DNA from: Elioraea tepida | Lineage (GTDB): Bacteria; Pseudomonadota; Alphaproteobacteria; Acetobacterales; Acetobacteraceae | Assembly: GCF_019203965.1 (NCBI RefSeq) | Contig: NZ_CP076448.1 | Location: forward strand, 2,309,001 to 2,373,000 | Length of the DNA: 64,000 nt | Direction of reading: 5' to 3' | Shown here: positions 26,216-33,033 of the stretch, in pieces | Layout of the letters: every line of letters starts with the position of its first letter | Numbering within the stretch: position 1 is the stretch's first letter | The notes under the pieces: model-generated | Told to the model about the DNA's origin: nothing | Databases searched by the model: none | The model's input: the letters and a program-made list of their open reading frames with translations, nothing else | Translations under genes and position numbers: made by a program

Positions 26216-26255
26216 ATGGAACAGACGCATTAAACGCGATGGAACGGACACATTA
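26216..26255 (+). repeat. 17-bp near-duplication at the cas9 start
   Basis: ATGGAACAGACGCATTA (26216-26232) and ATGGAACGGACACATTA (26239-26255) match at 15 of 17 bases, 23 bases apart. The second copy contains the cas9 start codon (MERTHY). The first encodes MEQTH and then a TAA stop, forming a five-codon reading frame directly ahead of cas9. Neither ATG has a convincing Shine-Dalgarno sequence. Confidence 0.8.
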
Positions 26256-29200
26256 TCGCCTCGGGCTCGACATCGGCGCGAACTCGATCGGCTGGTGCTG
26301 CCTGTCTCTCGATGAGGACCGACGCCCTTGCGCGGTTCTTGCTGCCGGGGTGCGGGTCTTCCCTGACAGCCGCGACCCGCAGACCCTTGCCTCCCTCGCC
26401 GCCGAACGGCGTGCTGCGCGGGCGGCGCGTCGGCGTCGTGACCGCTATCTGAGGCGGCGTCGGGCGCTCGCGAACGCTCTCGTCCGGCATGGCCTGATGC
26501 CCGAGAGCGGGAGCGTCTCGGGCAGCGACCCCTGGCCGCTTCGCCAAGCAGCGCTGGTGCGGCCGCTTTCGCCGCACGAGCTCGGCCTCGTGATCTTCCA
26601 CCTCAACCAGCGGCGCGGCTTCGCCTCGAACCGCCGAACCGACGGCAGCAACGAGGAGGAGCGCGGCAAGATCAGGGACGCGGCGGACCGGCTTCGGGGC
26701 GAACTCTCGCGCGCCGGCGCGCCAACGCTCGGAGCCTGGCTCGCCGAACGCCACGCCGCGCGCAAGCCCGTGCGTGCGCGCCTTCGCGGCGAAGGGGCGC
26801 AGGCGCACTACGATTTCTATCCGACGCGGGAGCTCGTGCTTGCCGAGTTCGACGCGATCTGGGCGGCACAGGCGGCCTGGAACGAGCGCCTGACGGATGC
26901 GATGCGCGACGAGATCAGGCGCATCCTGTTCCACCAGCGGCCGCTGAAGCCCCCTGTCGTCGGAAAATGCTGGCTCGAGCCGGAAGAGGACCGTGCCCCG
27001 CGCGCCCTACCGACGGTGCAGCGCTTCCGGATCGCGCAGGAGCTCGCGCATCTGCGGATCACCATCCCCGGCTTCCCCGATCGCCCCTTGTCGGATACGG
27101 AGCGTGCCCTGCTGCTCGCACGCCTCAACGCCGGCTGCGACATCAGCTTCGAGCAGGTGCGCAGGGCGCTCGGCCTCCCCGGCGAGGCGCGGTTCAATCT
27201 CGAAAGCCTGAATCGGGAGAAGCTCGAGGGCGCGGCCACCGCACGTCGCCTCGCCATTGGCACGAAGAAGCGCCCGGCCCCGCTCGCCGAGGTGTGGGAC
27301 AGCCTCGACGACGCGACGCGCGACCAGATCGCCACCGTGCTGGTCGAGGTGGAGACGGAGGACGAGGCGTTCGCGCGGCTTCTCGCCCTCGGCCTGCCTG
27401 AGGAGGCGGCGCGGCGTACGGCCGGGATCGTGCTCGAGGACGGGCGCGCGAGCCTGTCGCTTACCGCGATCCGCCGCCTCCTGCCGTTCCTCGAGCAGGG
27501 CTTGCGCTACGACGAGGCGGTGCGCGCGGCAGGCTACGCCCACCACAGCGACGATCGCACGGGCGAGCTCCTTCCTGAGCTTCCGTATTACGGCGAGGTG
27601 CTGAAGGAGCGGCTCGGAACCGGGACGAATGACCCAAAAGACCCGGAGGAGAAGCGGCTCGGTCGCGCCCCGAACCCGACGGTGCATGTCGCGCTCAACG
27701 AGCTTCGCCGCGTGGTGAACGCGCTCATTGCCCGGTTCGGGCGCCCTGAAGAGATCGTTGTCGAGGTGTTGCGCGAGCTCGGGCACTCGGCCGTGCAGCG
27801 TCGGGAGATCGAGAAGGCGCAGAAAGAGAACCGCGAGCGGAACGAGCGAGCCAAACGGGCGATCGAGAGCCTCGGGCTCAAGGTGACGGGAGGGGCGATC
27901 AGGCGCTACCGGCTCTGGGAAGACCAGGCGCAAGACCCGAAGGACCGCTGCTGCCCGATCACGGGAACGCTGATCGGCATCGAGGCTCTGTTCAGCGCCG
28001 AGATCGAGGAGGACCACATCCTCCCCTTCGCCATCACTCTCGACGACAGCAACGCCAATCGCGTCCTCGTCACGCGCGAGGCGAACCGACGCAAGGCGCG
28101 CCGGGCCCCGTTCGAGGCGTTCGGGCACACCCCGGAGTGGCCGGAGATCCTCAGGCGGGTGGCGCTGTTGCCGCCGGCGAAGCGCTGGCGGTTCCAGGAG
28201 GGAGCGCTCGAGCGCTGGCAGGGCGAAGAAAAGGACTTCCTCGCCCGGCACCTGACCGACAGCGCCTATCTCGCGCGGCTTGCGCGGCTCTATCTCCGTG
28301 TCATCTGCGACCCAGACAGGGTCTGGGCGGTGCCTGGGCGGCTGACCGCGCTCGTGCGCGGGGCGCTCGGGTTGAACGGGCTGCTCGGCGGGCCGGGGGC
28401 GAGGAAGGACCGCACGGACCATCGCCACCACGCGATCGACGCGCTTGCCGTGGCGCTGATCGACCGTTCGCTTCTGCAACGGGTCTCGGCCGCGGCGCGG
28501 CGGGCGCAGGAGGTGGACCGGCGCCTGCTCGCCGATCTCGAGGAGCCGTGGCCCGGGTTCCACGCCGAGGCGAAAGCTGCGATCGAACGCGTCGTCGTCA
28601 GCCACAAGCCCGACCACGGAACGGGGGGGAAGCTGCACAACGACACGGCCTATGGCGAGGTGCGCGGCGCGGACGAGACGGGCCCGAACGTGGTGGTGCG
28701 CAAGCCGCTGTCGGCGTTCCTCAGGGCCACGCCCGAGGAGGCGCGGGCGGCGATCCGCGACCCTGTGCTTGCTGAGAAGGTGGCGGCGGCGCTCGCGGCG
28801 AATGCCGATGCGAAGTCGCGCGCTGCAGCGCTCGCGGCGCTCGAGCATGGTGCCGGGACGGTACGGCGCGTGCGCACCTGGGAGAGGCTCGAGACCCGGC
28901 CGATCCCCTCGGCGCCGTGGAAACGGGTGAAGCTCGACGCCAACCACAGGATCGAGTTCTGGCGCCTGCCCGGCAAGGGCGGCAAGCCGGGCAAGGTGGT
29001 GACGCAGCTCGTGCCGCTGCTCGACGCCGCGGCGGAGGCGGAGGCGAAGCGGCTCGGCCGCAAAGTGGCGGAACGCAAGCCGCACCCGGCGGCGACGCTT
29101 CTGATGCGTCTGCACAAGAACGACATGGTGGCATTCGGCGAGGGCGAGGCGCGGCGTATCCTGCGCGTGGTGAAGATGAGCAAGGGGCAAGTTGTGCTCG

Positions 29201-29364
29201 CGCCGCACCATGAGGGCGGCAACCTGAAGGCGCGGGATGCCGACACGGCCGACTCGTTCAAATACATCAACGGCTCGGTCGCGGCGTTCAGGCGCGAACG
29301 GGCGCGGCTTGTGCGCGTCGATCCCGACGGGCGGGTGCATGACCCGGGGCCGAGGGCGTGGTGA
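26239..29364 (+). CDS. cas9: CRISPR-associated endonuclease Cas9, type II-C
   Basis: The RNA-guided DNA nuclease has 1041 residues, in the compact II-C range. RuvC-I is GLDIGANSIGW with Asp11. An Arg-rich bridge helix follows (about 53-80, AERRAARAARRRRDRYLRRR). RuvC-II is EEIVVEVLRE with Glu509. The HNH domain has CCPITG at 571-576 and EEDHILPF with Asp592/His593. RuvC-III is HHAIDALAVA with His731 and Asp734. All nuclease residues are therefore intact. The C-terminal WED/PI region contains MRLHKNDMVAF and LKARDADTADSFKYI, typical of alphaproteobacterial II-C proteins. No csn2 or cas4 follows, supporting II-C. cas1 starts three bases after the stop. The start has a weak ribosome site; the PAM cannot be read from sequence. 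Confidence 0.98.
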   Translation: MERTHYRLGLDIGANSIGWCCLSLDEDRRPCAVLAAGVRVFPDSRDPQTLASLAAERRAARAARRRRDRYLRRRRALANALVRHGLMPESGSVSGSDPWPLRQAALVRPLSPHELGLVIFHLNQRRGFASNRRTDGSNEEERGKIRDAADRLRGELSRAGAPTLGAWLAERHAARKPVRARLRGEGAQAHYDFYPTRELVLAEFDAIWAAQAAWNERLTDAMRDEIRRILFHQRPLKPPVVGKCWLEPEEDRAPRALPTVQRFRIAQELAHLRITIPGFPDRPLSDTERALLLARLNAGCDISFEQVRRALGLPGEARFNLESLNREKLEGAATARRLAIGTKKRPAPLAEVWDSLDDATRDQIATVLVEVETEDEAFARLLALGLPEEAARRTAGIVLEDGRASLSLTAIRRLLPFLEQGLRYDEAVRAAGYAHHSDDRTGELLPELPYYGEVLKERLGTGTNDPKDPEEKRLGRAPNPTVHVALNELRRVVNALIARFGRPEEIVVEVLRELGHSAVQRREIEKAQKENRERNERAKRAIESLGLKVTGGAIRRYRLWEDQAQDPKDRCCPITGTLIGIEALFSAEIEEDHILPFAITLDDSNANRVLVTREANRRKARRAPFEAFGHTPEWPEILRRVALLPPAKRWRFQEGALERWQGEEKDFLARHLTDSAYLARLARLYLRVICDPDRVWAVPGRLTALVRGALGLNGLLGGPGARKDRTDHRHHAIDALAVALIDRSLLQRVSAAARRAQEVDRRLLADLEEPWPGFHAEAKAAIERVVVSHKPDHGTGGKLHNDTAYGEVRGADETGPNVVVRKPLSAFLRATPEEARAAIRDPVLAEKVAAALAANADAKSRAAALAALEHGAGTVRRVRTWERLETRPIPSAPWKRVKLDANHRIEFWRLPGKGGKPGKVVTQLVPLLDAAAEAEAKRLGRKVAERKPHPAATLLMRLHKNDMVAFGEGEARRILRVVKMSKGQVVLAPHHEGGNLKARDADTADSFKYINGSVAAFRRERARLVRVDPDGRVHDPGPRAW

Positions 29365-29367
29365 GCC

Positions 29368-30366
29368 ATGCCGCCCGGCTCTCCGCTCGGCCGTGTGGTG
29401 GAGATCGCCGAGGAAGGGCGGCACCTTTTGAAGGAGAGAGGCTTCCTCGTGGTCGAGGCGGGCGGGGAGGAACTCGGCCGCGTTCCGCTTGATGACATCG
29501 CCGCGTTGGTCGCGACGGCGCGCGGCACGAGCCTCACCACCTCTTTGATCGCGGCGCTCGCCGAACGCGGCACGCCGGTCGTGCTGTGCGGGGCGAATTT
29601 CGCCCCCGTCGCGCTCGTGTTTCCGCTTGCCGGCCATCATGCGCAGCAGCGGCGCATGGAGGCGCAGCTTGCGGCGACGCGGCCGCTTGCGAAGCGGCTC
29701 TGGGCGCAGGTGGTGGCGGCGAAGCTGCGCGCCCAGGCGGCGGCGCTCGCGTCGGCGGGGCTTCCGAGCGCGGCGCTTGCCCGGCTTGCGCGGAGCGTGC
29801 GTTCGGGCGACCCGGAGAATGCCGAGGCGCAGGGGGCGCGGCGGTATTGGCCGCTGATGATGGGAGAGGGGTTCCGTCGCGACCCGTCGTTGCCCGGGGC
29901 GAACGCGCTGCTCAACTACGGCTATGCGGTGCTTCGGGCGGGGGTGGCGCGTGCGATCTGTGCCGCGGGGCTTCACCCCTCGCTCGGCATCTTTCACCGC
30001 CACCCGCACAACCCGCTGCCGCTTGCCGACGACCTGATGGAGCCGTTCCGGCCGCTGGTCGATCTCGAGGTGCGTGCGCTGGTTGCCGAGGGTGCGAGCG
30101 AGGTGGACAGGGTGGCGAAGCGGCGGCTTGCGGCGCTGTTGCTTGCGGATGTTCCGACCGCTTTCGGAACGAGCCCGTTTGCGACCGCGCTGATGCGGTG
30201 CGCGGCGAGCCTTGCCGAGAGCTACCTCTCGGGCGTTCCGGCGCTCGAGTTTCCGATGCTTTCCGCGGAGGGCGGCAATGTCATTGCGGAACCGGACTTT
30301 CCTGTCGGGCTATCGGGTCATGTGGATGTTCGTGATGTTCGATCTTCCGGTGACGACGAAGTCTGA
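29368..30366 (+). CDS. cas1: CRISPR integrase Cas1 (type II)
   Basis: The 332-residue integrase inserts new spacers with Cas2. The catalytic helical domain has GDPENAEAQGARRYW (Glu150/Glu153 region), His210 in GIFHRHPHNP, and Asp221/Asp222 in LADDLMEPFRPLVD, matching type II Cas1 metal ligands. The N-terminal beta domain includes LGRVPLDDIAALV and GTPVVLCGANFAPVAL. It is three bases from cas9, and its last 89 bases overlap the proposed cas2 start. The C-terminal 30 residues after EFPMLSAEGG are not conserved-looking. Confidence 0.96.
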   Translation: MPPGSPLGRVVEIAEEGRHLLKERGFLVVEAGGEELGRVPLDDIAALVATARGTSLTTSLIAALAERGTPVVLCGANFAPVALVFPLAGHHAQQRRMEAQLAATRPLAKRLWAQVVAAKLRAQAAALASAGLPSAALARLARSVRSGDPENAEAQGARRYWPLMMGEGFRRDPSLPGANALLNYGYAVLRAGVARAICAAGLHPSLGIFHRHPHNPLPLADDLMEPFRPLVDLEVRALVAEGASEVDRVAKRRLAALLLADVPTAFGTSPFATALMRCAASLAESYLSGVPALEFPMLSAEGGNVIAEPDFPVGLSGHVDVRDVRSSGDDEV

Positions 30367-30625
30367 GCGCCGGGCGGCGGCGAAGTTCCGGCTTTGGCTT
30401 TTGGATCAGGGGTGGGAGATGAGCCAGTTCAGCGTGTATTTGCGCTGGTGTGCGAGCAAGGAGCAGGCCGAGCGGTGGCTGAGGGAGATTTCGCGCAACC
30501 TTCCTGGCACGGGGAAGGTGCATGTGCTGATGGTGACGGACCGGCAGTTCGAGCAGATGACGGTGTTTCGGGGCCGGTCGCGTGCCGGGAAGCGGCCGAA
30601 GCCTGAGCAGCTGACGTTGTTCTGA
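30278..30625 (+). CDS. cas2: CRISPR adaptation protein Cas2
   Basis: Cas2 bridges two Cas1 dimers in the spacer-integration complex. The conserved core is SGYRVMWMFVMFDLPV (beta-1 with Asp), then SERRAAAKFRLWLLDQGW, MSQFSVYLR and VHVLMVTDRQFE. The chosen ATG gives 115 residues and has GGAGGG five bases upstream, inside cas1. An internal ATG at 30320 (MWMFVMFDLP) would give the more usual 101-residue length but lacks a ribosome site and cuts the conserved SGYR. The gene ends 66 bases before the first repeat. Confidence 0.93.
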   Translation: MSLRNRTFLSGYRVMWMFVMFDLPVTTKSERRAAAKFRLWLLDQGWEMSQFSVYLRWCASKEQAERWLREISRNLPGTGKVHVLMVTDRQFEQMTVFRGRSRAGKRPKPEQLTLF

Positions 30626-30642
30626 GCGGTGTTTTGGGGCGG

Positions 30643-30693
30643 CTCCATCCTCCGCTTGTCCGTTTTGGATCAACGGGTTGGCGGAGGATGGAG
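30643..30693. terminator. Long hairpin between cas2 and the CRISPR array
   Basis: CTCCATCCTCCGC (30643-30655) and GCGGAGGATGGAG (30681-30693) form a perfect 13-bp inverted repeat. Inside it, CCGTT (30660-30664) and AACGG (30672-30676) pair again around a 7-base loop. The distal arm enters the first two bases of repeat 1. No U-run follows on either strand. It may end crRNA transcripts leaving the array on the minus strand, end the cas mRNA on the plus strand, or be a leader structure for spacer integration. Confidence 0.6.
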
Positions 30694-31119
30694 TTTAGCC
30701 GATGGGGGAATGCGGGCCAACCGCAACAGACTGGCGAGCTACATCTCAAACTGCGAAGTTTAGCCGATGGGGGAATGCGGGCCAACCGCAACCACTCAGG
30801 CGCCCCGGCCTCCGCGCCGTGTAGTTTAGCCGATGGGGGAATGCGGGCCAACCGCAACGGCGACATCATTGCTGTAGCGAACCAGTGAGTTCAGCCGATG
30901 GGGGAATGCGGGCCAACCGCAACACCATGCCGGCTGTCGTCGCCGCAATTGCAGTTTAGCCGATGGGGGAATGCGGGCCAACCGCAACTGAATGCAGGCA
31001 TTTGCGGATATCCGCCGCAGTTTAGCCGATGGGGGAATGCGGGCCAACCGCAACGCCTCGCCTCACCGTGCCTTGCCTGTCCGAGTTTAGCCGATGGGGG
31101 AATGCGGGCCAACCGCACC
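30692..31119 (-). CRISPR. CRISPR array, 7 repeats of 36 bp and 6 spacers
   Basis: On the plus strand, repeats start AGTTTAGCCGATGGGGGAAT and end GCGGGCCAACCGCAAC. They begin at 30692, 30757, 30823, 30888, 30953, 31019 and 31084. Spacers are 29, 30, 29, 29, 30 and 29 bases. Repeat 4 has AGTTCAG in place of AGTTTAG, and repeat 7 ends GCACC in place of GCAAC; the rest appear identical. Read on the minus strand the repeat is GTTGCGGTTGG...GGCTAAACT, the usual crRNA sense of alphaproteobacterial II-C systems, and this is the sense that pairs with the tracrRNA. TAAACT at the repeat end could act as a -10 element in each repeat, as known for Neisseria II-C arrays. No spacer visibly matches elsewhere in the window. 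Confidence 0.99.
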
Positions 31120-31178
31120 CGACGACCGATGCGGCCGTTGCTCAAAACGCCTTACGCATCCCGATGCCGCCGCCCGGC

Positions 31179-32936
31179 TCAGGCGTACATCTCCTCCACG
31201 AGAGACCGATACGCCGCTAGAACCTTCTGCCGGCGCACCTTCTGCGTCGTCGTCAACAACCCGTTCTCGATCGTGAACCCGGGCACGGCACGCCAGCGCC
31301 GGATCCGCTCCGCAACCGTCAGCGACCGGTTGGCGTCCTCGACCGCCCGCGCAAGCTCCGCCTCGTCCGCCCCCTCGGCGGGGACCAAGAGGGCCACGAG
31401 ATGCGCCCGACCGTCGCCTGCCACCACCGCCTGCTGGATCGCCGGCTGGCGCGCGAGGATCCCCTCCACGCGCGCGGGGCTGATCATCTCGCCACCGGTC
31501 GTCTTGATGATCTCGCGCTTGCGATCGGTGATGCGCAGGTAGCCATCGTCGTCGAGCGCGCCGACATCGCCCGTGTGCAGCCAGCCGTCGCGGATCGCCT
31601 CCGCCGTCGCCTCCGGATTGTTCCAGTAGCCCTGCATCACGAGATCGCCGCGCACAAGGATCTCGCCATCCTCGGCGATGCGAAGTTCGACATTCGGCAG
31701 GGGCAGCCCGACCGTGTCGATCGGGATCCGATCCGGAGGGTTGGCAGAGATCACCGGCCCCGCCTCAGTCTGCCCGTAGCCCTGCATGATCGGGATCCCC
31801 AAGGCGAGGAAGAACCCGCCCACGTCTGGGTCGAGCCGCGCGCCGCCGCTCATGATCCCCTTGAGCCGCCCGCCGAAGCGCGCCCGCACCTTGCGGCGCA
31901 CGAGACCCTCGAGCACCCGGTCGGCGAACCAGCCGCCCGCGCCGAGGCTCTGGCCGCGTACGCGGCGGGCGCCGAGCGCGAGCGCCGCGACGAACAGGTC
32001 CTGCTTCCACTTCGGCTCGCGCTTGAGCCCTGCGAGGATGCGCGAGCGGATCACCTCGAACAGGCGCGGCACGGCCGTCATCACGGTCGGGCGCACCTCG
32101 AGCATCTCCTGCGCCACACGGTCAGCCCCCGTGGCGTAGTAGATCTGCGTGCCGATCGAGAGCAGGAAGAACTGCCCGCAGGTGTGCTCGTAGCTGTGCG
32201 AGAGCGGCAGGAAGGAGAGGTAGATCTCGTCCTCGAGCGCGAGCGGCTTGAGGAGTTCCCACGCGCCGGCGCAGTTCGAAAGCATCGCCCGGTGCGGCAG
32301 CATCACGCCCTTCGGCGCCCCGCCCGTGCCGGAGGTGTAGATCAGGCAGGCGGTCTGGTCGGGCGGGATCGTGTGCACCTCTTCGCGCAATCCGGCCGGC
32401 GGCTCGGGCGAGACCGCCTCCGCCCAGGGTACGATCCGCGCGGCGCCGACAGCCCCGACCGGCTCCATCGCGACAACGAGCTCAAGCCCTCCCCCTCCCG
32501 CCGTGGCAGACCGCGCTGCGGCCTCGGCGAGCTTCTCCGCAAGCGCCCGCGTCGAGACGATGGCCGCCCGCGCCCCGCTGTCGGCAAGGACATGGGCGAG
32601 GTCCTCAGGCGTGTAGGTGGTGTAGGCGGGCACCGAGATGGCGCGGATCGACATGATCGCGAGATCGGCGATCGGCCATTCGGGGCGGTTCTCGGCGAGC
32701 AGCAGAACCCTGTCGCCTGGCGCCACGCCGCGTGAGCGCAGCGTGGCGGCAAGCCCCGCCGCCTCGCGCGCGAGCCGCATCCAGCTCGTCGGCACCCAGC
32801 GCCCGCCCTGTTTCGCCCAGAGCGCCGGCCGCTCGCCCCACTGCGCGGCACGGTCGAACAGCATCACCGCAAGGTTCGGCCAGGCCGGATAGCCGCCCGG
32901 GGCGGGTCGCTCGCGCGTGCCTGCCGCCTCGGTCAC
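31179..32936 (-). CDS. Long-chain acyl-CoA synthetase (AMP-forming)
   Basis: The 585-residue ligase activates fatty acids to acyl-CoA. It shows YTSGTGGAPKGVMLPH (ATP loop), PLSHSYEHTCGQF, the GYGQTEAGPVIS adenylate motif, GWLHTGDVG, and DRKREIIKTTGGEMISP. This is the FadD15-like bacterial/eukaryotic long-chain type. The C-terminal catalytic Lys segment reads TTTQKVRRQKVL, matching T-x-x-x-K-x-x-R. The GTG start (VTEAAGTRERP) has GGAGG ten bases upstream and is preferred to a longer frame. It ends 59 bases from the CRISPR array, convergent with the cas genes. Confidence 0.92.
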   Translation of the reverse strand: MTEAAGTRERPAPGGYPAWPNLAVMLFDRAAQWGERPALWAKQGGRWVPTSWMRLAREAAGLAATLRSRGVAPGDRVLLLAENRPEWPIADLAIMSIRAISVPAYTTYTPEDLAHVLADSGARAAIVSTRALAEKLAEAAARSATAGGGGLELVVAMEPVGAVGAARIVPWAEAVSPEPPAGLREEVHTIPPDQTACLIYTSGTGGAPKGVMLPHRAMLSNCAGAWELLKPLALEDEIYLSFLPLSHSYEHTCGQFFLLSIGTQIYYATGADRVAQEMLEVRPTVMTAVPRLFEVIRSRILAGLKREPKWKQDLFVAALALGARRVRGQSLGAGGWFADRVLEGLVRRKVRARFGGRLKGIMSGGARLDPDVGGFFLALGIPIMQGYGQTEAGPVISANPPDRIPIDTVGLPLPNVELRIAEDGEILVRGDLVMQGYWNNPEATAEAIRDGWLHTGDVGALDDDGYLRITDRKREIIKTTGGEMISPARVEGILARQPAIQQAVVAGDGRAHLVALLVPAEGADEAELARAVEDANRSLTVAERIRRWRAVPGFTIENGLLTTTQKVRRQKVLAAYRSLVEEMYA

Positions 32937-33033
32937 GGTGCCGTGTCCTCCCCTCCTCGTCGCAGCCCCCGGTTGCCCGGGGCCCCGGCGGTGCCATATG
33001 CCGTGGGTCCCCGACAAGAGGTAGGGACAACTC

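Noticed and set aside
26216-26233. Possible earlier cas9 start at the upstream ATG
   Set aside because: It meets a stop after five codons, and the cas9 RuvC-I motif begins correctly from the downstream ATG.
27007-30009. A 1000-codon open frame on the minus strand across cas9 and cas1
   Set aside because: It is antisense to cas9, rich in Arg/His/Pro with no motif, and explained by GC-rich third-codon bias of the real genes.
26239-30625. Type II-A or II-B assignment
   Set aside because: No csn2 or cas4 follows cas2, Cas9 is only 1041 residues, and the repeat belongs to the II-C pattern.
30634-30888. Short open frames within the CRISPR repeats
   Set aside because: They consist of translated repeat copies (the same residues every 65 bases) and have no ribosome sites.
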